A DNA stretch of 64,000 bases, taken from the NCBI GenBank assembly GCA_034008185.1, contig CM067084.1, forward strand, positions 41,615,099-41,679,098, given 5' to 3'. The position numbers were made by a program, and so were the translations under genes. This stretch comes from Gorsachius magnificus. Lineage: Eukaryota > Chordata > Aves > Pelecaniformes > Ardeidae. The notes beneath the pieces are model-generated. The model was not told the origin of the DNA, did not search any database, and worked only from the letters and a program-made list of their open reading frames with translations. Shown here one piece after another: positions 48,701 through 62,022 of the stretch (position 1 is the first letter of the stretch; each line of letters starts with the position of its first letter).

Positions 48701-50593
48701 GCCAGTAGAAAAATCACACTGTCACATACTCCAATGTACAGTAACGTTGTCTACTTTGGTGTTATGCTTTCACACCAAAAAAAGTTACAAAAACTAAAGA
48801 AAAATAGTCCATAGAGACATGATACAGAACTATGCTTGGGTAGACTTAATCCTTTCCTTCCTGTCAGATGGATGGAAAATAATTTGCATCTGCAGTGGCA
48901 AAAGTTGTTCTCCAACACAGAGACAGAGGACTGCAATTTCAACATTGAATCTGTGAGTGAGGTTTTTTCCTTTGTGATGCAAACTAGCATGGACTTACTC
49001 AGGTAACAAAAAAATGAGTTTGTTGGCTGGCTTCTGTTGGGATGTCTATTTCAGATGTTGTTGATAACTTTTTATTGTTCTTCTCAAGACTTATTTCAGT
49101 TTATTCAGGCTAAACAGCCACTTTGTAGTGTCCACATGGACATTTGAATCTCTCTTGTGAAAAGGCTCTGAATTAGTTATCAACCTAACTGTGTACAAGT
49201 AGGCTAAATTTTTTCTTTCAAAGTACATTCCCTTGTACATGTTTAAAGCAAATGCTTCACCTGTCATTCTGCTGGCAAATTATATAAAACTCACTTCTTA
49301 TGGTCCTTTGAAAAATTAGTCTTAAAAGAACACCACACCTCCTTTTTTGTCAGAAACAAGAAAGTATATCTGTACTAATGTAACACATTCCATGCTTCTT
49401 CCCAGTGCTTTCCTGATGCCCCAACAGGATTTCACCTTTCCACATCTTCCAATCTTTGTTACCAAGCTGTTTGTTGTGATATTGAATAAGTTCCAAAGAC
49501 TACATGTGCATGTCTTAGCTTTTTAGTTTATTTTTTGGTAATGGTCTTGCATACTGTTGTCCATGTCCTCTTCAGTCTGACTTAAGTGATAGCAGCAGTC
49601 TTGTTCCAGCTATGGTTGGACTACTTCGCAGATCATAAGAAAAGAGTTCTCGTATGAACTGCAAGACCAAGCTGTAGTTCTAAATCTGACACTTCCTTCT
49701 TGAACTTACAAATTATTGTTCTGGTCTCAGCTGGTGAACCTCTTTACTTTTATGAATTGATTTAGCCAATAAATCTGTTGGCCACCTGGGTGTTTAGGAT
49801 TAAGACATGAAAATTATCTCTACATATAGGCACCTAGCACACTTCTATGTGCACTAAGTATATCAGTTCCCATTATAGCTGTCTAGCTGTATGAGATGAA
49901 CTCACCTCCTGCTACTACTTTACCGTGAGTTTTCCATAGACACTGTGTTTGATCTTCCAGCTACATGAGGACATTGCAGATACACCCAGGCATCTCAAAT
50001 ACTACTAGACGCTGTATTTATGCAACTGACAATCTTGGATTGTCCAGAATTGGGTTTGTAGATTTTTAGGAATCTTCTCTGGATGTGAGGGATGGGAGAA
50101 AATCCATGAACCTCCATGTTGGTTCTTGCAATGGATATACTATTGTTCAAGCCCTCTGTATTCACCAGGAGGAACCTAGGAATCTGTGTAAGCCAATGCA
50201 TGATGGAGGTTAAAAGAAGTTACAAAATTGTTATGGCTGGCTCTCAGAAAAATAAAATTGTCTGATATAGTATATATAGTCAATATGAAAGGTTAGGTAG
50301 CCTTAGCATGAAGTAGTTAACAATTTCAGGGTCATCTTCACATCTCTGTTGCAAACAAAAAAAGTTTTTTCCTACCATTCAAAACAATTACATTTCTTAA
50401 GCTTAAATTTGCGTATGAATAAATGGGAAAATGATTTAAAAAAATTTGTGAACCAAATGGGATGACTCTTAAGAAAACATGTTTTCTTTCCAGAGAGTTA
50501 GCTAGAAGAATTTGAGTAATTTGAGAAATCTAAGAATTTAGAAAAAAAAAATAATTTTCAAGGACCCACTTTTATGATAGATACATAAAAGTA

Positions 50594-50650
50594 AACTGTG
50601 AAAGTAAAAAGATTGTGATCAACTGTGAAAGTAAGGAGACTATTGTGATC
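50594..50650 (+). repeat. Imperfect tandem duplication, 27 and 30 bp
   Basis: Both units start AACTGTGAAAGTAA and end ATTGTGATC (50594-50620 and 50621-50650). The second has a short insertion in the middle. Confidence 0.8.
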
Positions 50651-53600
50651 GACTTTCAAATGACTGGTTGCATTGAAAGGGTGACTTATAGCTCTAAGGC
50701 ATGTGCATGAAGTAAACCAGACAACTTTAGTATTTGATGAACATCCTTCCTGATGCCAGCCAGATACTGTGCAAAATATCCTCTATCTTCCCCCTTCTAT
50801 TTCTCATCTGTGTCCAAATTTCTCCTTACTTCTCCTTCATTCATCTCTTTCATTAATTTCTTAATTATGAAATAAGGACAAAAGCCCTCTCAGCTACAAT
50901 GGGCCTTTTTCCTAGGTTCTTTTTCCCATTGTAATTAAGAAATAAATATTTTAGTTAGAGTTTTGTGAAAGACTTGGAAGTTCTATTCCCTTGTCATTTG
51001 CTTAACAGACAGCAGAAATGTATGCTTGGTTGATGTATTGCCATCAAACATTGTTGCTTTCTTTTTAATGTCCCAGTGCATGTGTTGGATAATGAGTCAT
51101 ATGCCGTCATTAAAACCAGATGAAGGAAGCTATCTGTGGAGTCAGAAGGAAAGGGGAGGAGGGACTCGAACAAAGAATATGACAGTACTGTGAATTATTG
51201 AGGGATAAATAATAATCAAATATATGCTGCTCCCTGCAGTCCGACACCTTTTCTGAAAAAATGTTACTTATAAAAATGAAATAAACTGGATGTAAGCTAG
51301 GATATGACTTACTACTCCCCATTAAGGATAATTAATTAGGTAATGAGGACAAAGTCATGAGTTCTTTAAGAAGATTTGAACTTAGGTTTTGGTTTGTGCT
51401 CCTTTGTAGCATGAACATTTTGAGGCAACAAATTAAGCTGCAATGAAATAGTTATTAGAAAATAATTTTTGACTTCTAGTGCCTGTTTTCACATTTGCCT
51501 CACACCTGCTATCAGTCCTTAGTCAAACAGCATAAAAAGTTAGGTGATTAATCTCGTCTGTGGATAAAATGGGAACAATAAGATTTCTTGTCTCACAGGT
51601 TTTCTCTTGTATCTCTTAATGCTTCCAGATTTTTATGCAGAACTTATACAATCATATGGGTATCAGTGTAATTTGGTCTCTAAATTGGAGAACAGAGAAC
51701 CAAAACTTGAGGTTGCGATATTAGTAACTGAGGATCAAAGTTAGAAGTGTTCTTTTTATTCTTTGCGACTCAGTGATCAGCTTTATGTTCTGCTTAAGGC
51801 AACATGAATTCAACATGTAAGACAAGCAACTAGAATATGGCATAGTACCTTCTAGGTAAGCTTGCAATAGCAATACCTCTGGCAGATGTAAAAGTGAAGC
51901 TCTGTCAACTCTGATAGAAGCAGAACTGAGTGAAATGGAAAAGAACATATGTGACTTGACAGTACTAAAAATTCTAGAGGTTACTTAGTCACTATGGTAT
52001 CAACTCTTGGGCTTTTTTCATTACCATTTTCTTTCTTACAAAGACATTTTTGGAATGTCACCTTTTAATAGTTTTTTTTTCCAAAAACTTTTTAGATTGT
52101 GAGACCAGAACATCATAGCCCTTTCTGTGGGGGAAAGGGTCACAGTAACAGTCATGACTTTTAAACTTAAAAAATAATAGTAAGAGTGACTTCTGAGCAT
52201 ATTTCATTCTATACCAGAGTATCCCTGAACTAGCAAAAGACTCAGTAGTAAGGGAATAATGTGACTGAACAATAAAGTCTGTGCTTTCGGCATATTTGTC
52301 CCATTGTCTTCAGTATGTCTAGGATCTCCATCAGAGTAAACACCTGGACAGCTTTGACAGCTCCCAGATCCTGGGCAAGTCATGGAGTAGAGATATGTTT
52401 GACTTTGAATAACCTCATCCAGTGCTAATAACAATACAAAATTCAAACGTTCACAGAAAACTTCTCCAGGGATTTTTTGTTTGTTTGTTTTACTCCTCTT
52501 TCCAAAGAACTTCCTGAGAAACCTTCAAATCTGACTGTCATTTTCTTATGTGCTTTAAGAATACTGACTTTCACAGAAATATTTGGCACAGGAGAAGGCT
52601 TAAGTCTCCAGCAGTCATTTAGAGTCCTTCAGACTGAGGTGCAACTAAAGAGCAGCTATATTCTGGACTTGGTTAGCTGAAGTCCCTACATACCTGCTAA
52701 TGTTCCTGAGTGTGAAGAATGCGAAAAGGAGTGATTTCAGACAACTTTATGGGGAGTAACTCTTATTCCTCAGTGTTTTCAGGGTTCACAGAGGAGCTGT
52801 AACTCTGCTCTTGCCTGCAGGGACGGATGTAGTTTAAAGTTCCTGCATTGAGCCTACCAACAGCATTTCTTGATGCAAAAGCTGTAGAAGTCTTCTAACT
52901 CCAAAGTCTTCCTTGACATAAAACAACAGGCATTGTCTTTAACTTCATCTCTCGTTCTACACAATCATGCTAGTCCCTAGATAGGCAGGAGGCAATATTT
53001 ACTTATGAAACAAGACCAGTTTATCTTTCTGTACTTAATTTTACCATAGAGCACTGGATTACAGCCTCTGGATTACACGTCTCTGTAGTTAAGACTTTGG
53101 TTTAGGCCCCTATTTTAAGGGTTAAAAGGATTTAAAGCATTGCTTAATTTTTTTATGCGCACTTGCACAGACAGCTGCACATTCAGAACCACAGTAGATA
53201 GTGGCATGTGCCCAAGTCTCACTGCACCTTGCCAGAACACAAGGGAAGAACAAAACAACAGAAAAAGGTCTACTTGCGTGGTTGATCTTGGAGATCAATC
53301 TTCTTTCCTTCACTCCTTTGATCTTCAGGGGTCCTATCGGTTTCCTAAAAAAAAAAACAACCCAGTGTGTTCTTCTGAAGCTCAGAGTTGTCCTCTGCTT
53401 CTTACCTTACCCACTTCCACAGTCTCTTAAATTTTACCCTGTCATGGTTAAGGCAATTAAGGTTGCCTTGCACTACCAATCCCCAGGCAGTTTCTCCTTT
53501 TTCACAAACAGCTGATGCAGCAGAGCACCTCTCCTATATGCCTAGCCAGCTAGCACATACCAAAAATTGTGTCCGATCAAGTCAGAAATGTTCTGGATTG

Positions 53601-53903
53601 CCAGTACCGCTCCATGTTGCCACCTTGTGTTCCCTGCTTGTTTTTCCTGGAATGTCTGTATGCATCTAACACAGCACTCCTGTTGTATGTGCTATGGTCT
53701 TGCATCTCTGTGATTCCAAACATTCTGCAACTGTTCACAGACTTCCAGTCCCTTCCATTTGTTTCTCTTGTCTACATGCCTTTAGGTATAGGCATTTCAG
53801 ATGACCTCCTTTCTCTGGTATGTAGTTTGAGCTAAAATGTGCTTTATGATTTGCTGAAGTTTAGATCAGACTTAGAGTTTTTAATGCTTAAATAGATGCT
53901 TTA

Positions 53904-53908
53904 CTTTT
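53904..53908 (+). repeat. Probable target-site duplication, left copy (CTTTT)
   Basis: Pairs with CCTTT at 54475-54479, a 4-of-5 match consistent with a decayed 5-bp duplication. Confidence 0.45.
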
Positions 53909-54040
53909 TGTCATGGTTTAACCCTAGCCAGCAACTAAGCCCCACACAGCCACTTGCTCACTTCCCCCCGCCCCCAGTGGGATGGGGGAGAGAATCAGAA
54001 GAGTAAAAGTGAGAGAACTTGTGGGTTGAGGTAAAAACAG

Positions 54041-54046
54041 TTTAAT
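54041..54046 (-). terminator. LTR polyadenylation signal ATTAAA
   Basis: On the minus strand the context is CCCTATTAAACTGTTTT, matching 3091-3096 in the sister LTR. Confidence 0.55.
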
Positions 54047-54223
54047 AGGGAAAGCAAAAGCTGCACACGCAAGCAGAGCAGGGAATTCATTCATTCCTGC
54101 CCATCGGCCGGCAGGTGCTCCCCCATCTCTAGGAAAGCAGGTCTCCATCACATGTAATGGTTACTTGGGAAGACAAAATGTCATCATTCCAAACATCCTC
54201 CCCTTCCTTCTTCTTTCCCCAGC

Positions 54224-54231
54224 TTTTTATA
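54224..54231 (-). promoter_or_regulatory. LTR TATA box (TATAAAAA)
   Basis: On the minus strand the context is TTAGCATATAAAAAGCTGGG, a canonical TATA box at the U3/R junction. Confidence 0.65.
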
Positions 54232-54474
54232 TGCTAATCAGGATGTCATGTGGTCTGGCATAGCCTTTTGGCCAGTTGGGGTCAGCTGTCCCAGCTGTGC
54301 CCCCTCCCGGCAGAGTAGGGGAAGCTGAATATGTCCTTGAGTAGTCTAAGCACTATTTAACATGAACTAAACCATCAGTCTGTTAGCAACTTTCTTCTCA
54401 CACTAAATCCAAACCACAGCATTATGCCAGCTACTAGGAAGAAAACTGACTCTCTCCCAGCCAAAACCAGGACA

Positions 54475-54479
54475 CCTTT
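54475..54479 (+). repeat. Probable target-site duplication, right copy (CCTTT)
   Basis: See 53904-53908; one mismatch. Confidence 0.45.
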
Positions 54480-56454
54480 CCATACAAGTGCCTTTTCTGA
54501 GGACTATCAAAACAAAAATTAGAAGTAAATAGTATTGACTTTGTTTATAAACCTGCTACCACTGCTCTCACTTGCATGATGCATACCTGCACTCTGTGTA
54601 GTAAACACTGTCTCTAAAGATTTCTGTGAAGGAGAAGTTACTAAAGTTATTCCCAAATACTCATGGAAAATATGTATACTTAACATAATTTCAGAGTATT
54701 CAAATAGTCATCTGGTGTCACCTTAGGACACAAGCTGATGAATGTTTTGGTCAGCACTCCCAACGACACAATTTTGCTGCAATTCTGAATGCAGCCAGAA
54801 ACTTGTGGGAAGGTGAAGCTCCACCAACTTAATACGGTGCCTCAGTGTGTTTAATGGGAAAGTTTCTGGATGTACGAAAATAGCCTATGGGCTTTAAAGG
54901 CAAAAAACACTCTCAGACAATAACTGCTTCCAAGTGAGTGGAAGGTTCCCACTGTATCCTGATGCTGTAAATGAAGGGGCAGCCACTGAGTCACGTCAAA
55001 AGTTGGATCCTCAGTGTCAAAAAGTGTCTGTACTTCCATTAATGTTAGGCAGGTATGTACAAGGATAAGGACTGAAAAATAACTGTTGATGTTACTTAAA
55101 AGAGTCAGTGCTTATGGTAACTGCTTATTCTTATTACTCATGTATTTGATTTATCACACCATTTTGTTCACTACAATAGCATGTTTTATATCATGTTAGT
55201 ATGGGCATCTTATGTAAGTGACTGACTTTTGAATCTTTGCTCATTGCTGCCTTTTGCTATGGTAAGTTGTACTCTGAATACTATCTGCCAGTATGCAATA
55301 GGCAAGCGATGCATTTATCATTTAGCTACCCAGCTTCTTATTCCTCCTTTAATATGGACAATTCTCAGCTCAGACGATCTCTCTATGATCCTTTATGATA
55401 CAAAATCCCAGATGATCAAATATTTGAAGAACTAAATAAAAGAAAATAACACTGATCTCTGGGAAGTAAGAAAAACAATACTGATCGGCTTGCTGGTCTG
55501 ACGACCTACTTGGCAGCATAAAAGGAGGAAAATAAAGCATGTGGTCATTTCCTTAAAACTCGCTTTCAGTTATTCTGTTTCATAGAAATCTATGCCCAAA
55601 TGTCTAAAAAGAGGGTTCGCTGAAAAATGAGAAGGTTGGAGAGGAACTCAGGTAACAACCATAAGCGATATGACAAAATTCCCTGTGTAGGAATTCTTCT
55701 TGAAGCAAGCAACAAACCAGTATGAAGAAAAATATTTTCTCAAATCAAGTTATGAGGAAAAAGACATTAATAGTTTTTGAGCAGTGAACTGTATGCAAAA
55801 CGTATAGTGAATACATCTGTCCTAACATAGCTGAAGACAGTTTTCCTTGTTCATTGGACTCGGCAATAATTTACTTTACCCAACAGAACAGAAAGCTAGA
55901 ACCCAGGCCCTGTTCAGATCTAAGGTTAATGAAGTAATAGGCTCTTCGGGGATTCTTCAGGACATTAGTGAGAGGTAGGGGGAAGGAGCAAAAGGAGAGA
56001 GATATTTTTAAAGACTTGTGTTTTCTGTATTGTCCTTACTCTCCTCTTCTGAACTTTCTGAAATCCAACCCTGGCTGATACTGTCAAATCAAAGAGCTTG
56101 TATGCATTCATGAGAGATTAACATGTGTAAGCATGTGCAAACTGGAATTTTATATCAACCAAAAACCTGATGGTAACAGTGTGCAAGATTGTCAAGAACA
56201 CTTTTGTTAAAATGAGGGGAGAATTATGCTGTTTGGAAAATATAGGTACTGCACTAGCTGCCTTGTAATGTACTACAAATGGATTTCATGTTCTCCTTGG
56301 TTTAACATTGAGCAGAAACTTTAGTCCTTACTTAGGGGTCAAAAGCTACTCTTACTATATGCAACATACTGCATTATAACCATTTGTGCTTGTTATGTGT
56401 AATAGTGTTGATATAGAAACACAGTTCTCGCCAAGAAGATGCTTGTCAGTGAAA

Positions 56455-56585
56455 CTTATATAGATATAAAATATATAGATACAAATATTATAAAATATAT
56501 CTATAAATTTTGAATATATAAATAAATTTTATTTCATATGTATTCTATTATATTTATATACATAGATATACACCAAAGCTACAGA
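56455..56585 (+). repeat. AT-rich ATATA/GATA low-complexity tract
   Basis: About 130 bases built mostly of TATA, ATAAA and GATA words. Confidence 0.75.
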
Positions 56586-57738
56586 TACAAATATCTTCAA
56601 AAAGAATAAATACAGTTTATCAACTGAAGTCATACCAATAGCTAACACTTCTGATTTCGGCTCATAGACTATAATGGCTTACAAACCCTGAGAGGCAATG
56701 TGCGGTATCTTCAAGACTGTAACACCAAATATGCCTTGTAAAAGATTCCTCTTCTTTCCACTTTTCTCTGGAAAACTCTTTAGAAAATGTTTTTCCTGTA
56801 GCGTACATTATGGGCACTACATAAAAACATAACACACTATTGTCAGAAGATAAAAGACAATAGTTCAAAAGTCTGTTCAGTGAATTAATTTTACTGAGTA
56901 AGTAAATACTGGAATATGAATATATGGGATATTTTCAGTTTAATATATGTAAGTATGGAAAAAATATGTCTCATTATTAAACTGACTAAACATATTAAAC
57001 AATCACTCTCAAAACATTATAAAAAGAGAGTTGAGAGTCTTTAAGCACAATAAGGTACTAAATTCTCCTAGACTAAATAGTTACAGATTCCAGAGTCCTG
57101 ATCTACAGCTACTCACTTTGGTGTGGAATTGCATATAGCTTTATATTTGTGTATTGAGAAAATAATTGGACTCTACTTCTTAAACTAAGTAAAAAAGGTG
57201 TATCTTTTCTTTTGACATCAAAAGAATAACTGTGTATACCATAGACATCCATATTTCTCTATTGCTGATATTTTTCAGCATGCTCAGACATTTGTCAATA
57301 GGCAAAACTTTACATTTATAGTGGAAACTCATTCTGCTGTAAAAACAAAACATATTTTGGGAAAGTGGTTTACAACTTTTTGAGAGGACAACAAATACAG
57401 ACTTAGAGTTTAATGCTAAGAAGAATTATTTAAATACTGCAACAGAAAGCATGCTCTTTAGGGAATTATTCTGAGAAGTACATAAGAATGGATAGTCAAG
57501 CTAGAATTGGAGAGCGAAGGGGAGTTTAGAGGGCTGAGCTTTTGGAACAAAAGATGCGGCATATCTGTCCAGTATTAAGAGGACTATTTGTACTGGACAC
57601 GGATTATAAAGTATATAAAGTATTCTTAAAAGATCCAGAAGGAAAAGTATAGAAAACCTTTAGGCTAACGTTTTCCTAGATTTTTCTAAGAGATCATGAT
57701 AGCAAGGGATGTACTAGTCATAATGCAAACATTCTAGG

Positions 57739-57760
57739 ATTCATATATATATATATGAAT
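57739..57760 (+). repeat. 22-bp perfect palindrome
   Basis: ATTCATATATA followed by its exact reverse complement; a (TA)n core with matched ATTC/GAAT ends. Confidence 0.85.
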
Positions 57761-59665
57761 GGAGTATATACACTCTAACTATGAAGATAAAAACCAACCT
57801 TTAAAGTACCTATTAGAAAAAGAGGACAGCTAATACCATGCTTGCGTTCTTGCTGATGCTCTTCAGTGCTAGGCAGTTTGCCCAGTAAAAAACCTTTCTT
57901 TAGAACTGTGTTTAGTTAACTAACTTATTTTCTTAATATCAAGCACTTGAATAAAGATATACTAAGCTTTAAACAAGTGCAACAAGACAGCCCGGGATAC
58001 TTATGCCAAGAGAAAAAAATAACCAAAACAGATTCTTATGAAGTCTGCCCTTCCATGTCTTTGAAAGGTATGAGCTCCCCACATGGAAAGAGAAGTCTAA
58101 GAATTAATCAAGGTATTTTATTTGTCATAGATAGACAGTTACATGGAAAAGAATGGTTGTTGATATGAATGTTCATCTGTTATTGTGATTTAAAATCATC
58201 ATTCTGCTGGATTTAGTCTATTCTTATATTTAATCATCTTGTTAATATGGAGGGGGAGGAAATGACAAATCACAAAGCAAGATTCATGTTTTTCAACTGC
58301 CACCTTTTTTTTTTTTTGACTGGAAGCAAATATTTTTTCAGTGTGAAACTACAATATGAGTATCTTAAATGAGCTAACTTTGAAATCCAGTCTTCACTCA
58401 GGCTTACTTTGAAAATGGTTTCATTTGAGTAATGATAAGTTAGAGGCATAAACTTGAGAATTAGTAGCACACCTGAAATAAAACTAGTTTGAATCTAAGG
58501 TTTAAATATTTAGTTTAGCTTGTTTTCTCTGTCAACTGCCCCCCTTCCCAGATCTGTATTGCTAACATCATATTTTGAATTTTTTTTTTTAAATTGCAAG
58601 AAATCCCTATTTTTCCCCCATAGGGAAATTTTTATGATTTATTTTGTTGAACCAATCCTGAGGTATCTTAGGTATCTTATACCTATTCTTAGGTAGCTAA
58701 GGGCCAGTTGTCATTCTAGCCAGCTGTGCTACAGTGACAAAACCCAACAGCAGCAACTATGCAATTCTCTGTGTTGCTTTACTGTACAAGAACCTCAAAA
58801 GTATTGGTTTATGACTTTGGAGAGGTATAGATCTACTTGTAAAGTTTCTTGCTGGTTGCAACAGTGATAAATTATCTCCAGAAACAGATGGTACGTGTAA
58901 ATTACACATGAACTATAACTCTCTCAAATGATCTAGTTATTTGTTTCTTGTGATCTGACTTCATTGTTTTTCCTTTGTAGCTTCCCTATGAGGTCAGTTA
59001 GCTCAGGAGTCTTATTCTGTCAGCGGTCAGTCAGGAAAACATGTATGAATCAGGATCCTGCTAAAAGCAAGCTTTTTTTTTTTATACCAATTGCTTGATT
59101 CAGTGCTTGATTGTTATTATTCTGTCTAAAAAGTTCTTGTTTTATTATTTGAAACAAACTACTAAATCATGTCTAAATTTGTTTTTATACAGAACTCACA
59201 GCTAAATCAGTGACTCAGTGCATCTCTTCTAGGATAAAATATTTGTCCCTGGAAGTTTACTGAAAAACTGCTATTCTGAGGGGTGGCTGCATAAGGAAAA
59301 TAAAACATTGGTAACCTGCTCAACTTCATGGATCTGACTTATTCAGTGAGTCTCCTTAGGCTCCCTCTACACTCATAAACAGTAAGGTTCTCAGAAGGTG
59401 ATTCACAGAAGGACCACAACTTACACTTTCTGAACTACCCTTTGCAGGAACCCACCTCCCTTACTTATAAGGGCTACTGGCTCAAGTGGTATCAAAAATA
59501 GGCCTTTAATTTGTGTGATGAGAATATCTGTGTGAGTCATTCATGTAGTAGAAGAACTTGCTCTTTGAATACAGAGTAGGGCAGGGGAAGAAAAAGAAAT
59601 GGAGAGGAAGGCAATGCTAAATAGTGTAATGGGCAGATTGTTCTTTATAGTTTTGGAAACAACAT

Positions 59666-59707
59666 GGGTTTGGTTTTGGTTTTTTGTTTTGTTTTTGTTT
59701 TTTTTTT
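59666..59707 (+). repeat. T-rich (GGTTT-type) tract
   Basis: GGGTTTGGTTTTGG followed by T-runs; the reverse complement of the A-rich AAACC type seen elsewhere. Confidence 0.75.
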
Positions 59708-61135
59708 AAATTGTGGTAGCATTTGGCAAGTTAATGTTTCAGAATTGATTTATAACAGAAAACACACTTCAATAAAATTTAAATTCTTACTTTTTTTCCC
59801 AGAAAAATCTTTGACTTTCCATAAGTGAAATAAAAATAAATTGTGCTCATTTCTGCTAGCTTTTATACAAATAAAAATAATTCATTAAAAAGACATATTT
59901 GTAAGGTCTGGGCAAATGTCATTTCAAAACTTTTTTGAACTGCCAGCCTCTGTAAGAGTTGATGGAGAGTAAAATTTGCTATGGTATTTGCTGGTCTTCC
60001 TGAGTACTGTAGGTCCTTTAAAAGAAGAAAATTGTTTTCCTCAGCAACTTTCTTCATCCACATAATACCTATAAAAGGACTGGCCCATTGGGTGGTGCAG
60101 ATGAAACACTTAAGTTTCTCCACAATGCAGTGGATTATTATGGAGAAAGTAATGTTTGATACTGAGGAAATTAAAATCAAAACATTTCCTATTTGTTCAA
60201 AGAATGAATGAAATATTTGAACATTGCCACTTCTTTAAATCTACAAAGTTAAAATGAAATATGCCAACTGGGCTTTTCCCTCTTTTGAAAATACGCTCGA
60301 AATTTGTGTTTACCTACCTCGTTCCAAATCAGAATTTGAAAAAAAAGGTATTTTTTTTAAATGTCAGAAATTACCATTGCTCACAGAATCTGTTTTCTTT
60401 TTTCAATTTTAATTCAAAACCAAGGCCTCCTGCATTGTATGTCTTTGGCCTGAATGCCTATAATTTCTCAGCTCCCATTTAAAGGGGAATAGAAATATGT
60501 GTAGTCAGGAAAAACAAAGGTCCTCCCAATTTTTTGCATCAGTCCCTTGAAGTGGTTTTGCTTATTCTATTTTCTGTACAGCTGTCTTAAACTGCAGGGT
60601 TGTTTTTTATATTCACAGCTTCTCATTGTATTCCTTCAAATCTTTCTTTGTACTTGGTGTTTTAAATATTATCAAAACCTGTGGGTCAAGATGACCACAC
60701 AAATCTTTTCTTATCTAGTTTCAACAAGGCTCCAGCTGTAGTGCTTTTTCTTTCTGTGTGGGGTTTTTTGCCCCCATCTTTCTTCCTTTGGCCATATTGG
60801 TTTTTTAAAATCCTCAGTTTATTGCTGTATGTTATGCATTCCATATCCTTTGGGCACACTTTAATCTCATTATACACGTTTCAGTTTCTCTCTGCTGTTT
60901 CCTCTCTGCTGTTTTATTACACTCGGTTGCACTCAACCTGCTGAATTTTTTTTCCCTAAACTCTGCTATTCTGAAACCCAGTATCTTCATTTTCCCCCTT
61001 TGGCTTTACTTTGGATGTAATTTTACACTTAAATGGATTAAAATTACAGTGAAAAGCAGATCTGGTTACTTTATTTGTTCTATAAACTTTATCTCGAATA
61101 TTGTCCAGAGTTTAAAAATTCAGAACAGTAAGGAG

Positions 61136-61175
61136 AAAAAAAAAAAACCAAACCAAAAAAAACCCCACCAAAAAA
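61136..61175 (+). repeat. A-rich (AAACC-type) tract
   Basis: A12 followed by CCAAACC, A8, CCCC and ACCAAAAAA. Confidence 0.75.
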
Positions 61176-61297
61176 TGATTGCATGACAAATGACCATTCA
61201 AACTGATCTACAAGTGAGGGAGGGTAAACTAAGAACTCCTTGGAACAGCCTAGAAGTATGTTCAAGAGACTGGAAAATAACACACAAGACAAGAGTA

Positions 61298-61343
61298 GTG
61301 ATGTAAAAATAACACAAAAATGGTGTGATGTAAAAATAACAGA
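61298..61343 (+). repeat. Tandem duplication, 27-bp period
   Basis: GTGATGTAAAAATAACA occurs at 61298 and again at 61325, with similar A-rich text after each. Confidence 0.8.
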
Positions 61344-62007
61344 AAAGGTACCAGACATAATACAGATAAATAATATTAAACAGATGAACAAGAAAGAGCT
61401 ATCTGGGACTGAATTATTACAATAAGAAAAGAAAGATGTCTGCTGGCCTTACTCCTTGTCAGTATCACTTGCTTCTTCCTTCTCCCCCATCACCCAAATT
61501 GTCATGTCTTACAGAATTACCTGACTGAGACATGGCCGAATGGGAATTAAAATTTCCAGGGAGCGGTTAAAGGTATTTGAAATTGAAATGAACTTTTTCT
61601 TCCATGTATTAGTCAGTGGTGGAGAAGATGGCTTCTTCATATGCCACATAAACATAATTAGTCAGGTGTGACGTACCCTTACGGGTTATTGCTCTTCTGT
61701 ATAATCTGCACTTTAAAATGGACTTTATCTAATATGTTTGTTTGCTGTCACACTCAGTAACAATATTACTAATTACTAATTATCAGCTATGCTGTGTCCT
61801 TGCATGTGTTTTTCTTATTTTCTAAAAAAAGCAATCTTTGACTACAGCAAAATTCAGTTTCATTCGTGTAGATTTTTGACCACCACCAAGATCAATAGAA
61901 ATGGAACATTTGGGATTATTAGAATTTCCAGGGGAAGAAATCACTGTTATTCTCTTCAAACAGAAAAATTATGAAAGGAATTACAATTTATTTTAATTGG
62001 CTTGAGT

Positions 62008-62022
62008 ATTCTATGATTCTGT
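62008..62022 (+). mobile_element. Possible CR1 3' tail remnant
   Basis: ATTCTATGATTCTGT equals the CR1 tail octamer repeat, but the sequence upstream does not clearly follow the CR1 3' untranslated region. It may be chance. Confidence 0.3.

Larger units (their letters stand above)
42061..53903. other. Non-coding, AT-rich unique DNA
   Basis: No supported gene. Contents are an (AAT)n microsatellite (42248-42266), a T16-C8 junction (42613-42636), a very AT-rich patch (about 42980-43140), A-rich tracts (44330-44372 and 45744-45758) and a small tandem duplication (50594-50650). At 53140-53835 several plus frames of 88-104 codons overlap one another, which reflects C/T-rich composition rather than a gene. 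Confidence 0.55.
53909..54474 (-). mobile_element. Solo LTR, TGTCCTGG-type avian ERV, minus orientation, 566 bp
   Basis: On the minus strand it begins TGTCCTGGTTTTGGCTGGGA and ends GGGTTAAACCATGACA, the same termini as the LTR at 2642-3228. Both ends of the two copies align well: U3 shares the AGTAGCT, GGATTTAG, GACTACTCAAGGA and GGACAGCT blocks, and U5 shares CTCAACCCAC and GATTCTCTCCCCCAT. The middle differs: this copy has a TATAAAAA box and a GATGACATTTTGTCTTCCCA-type region in place of the GC-rich 20-bp array. ATTAAA is at 54041-54046. No internal genes, hence a solo LTR. The flanking duplication is imperfect. Confidence 0.9.

Noticed and set aside
53140..53835. Several overlapping plus frames of 88-104 codons
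   Set aside because: They overlap in different frames, consistent with C/T-rich composition; none has a recognisable domain.
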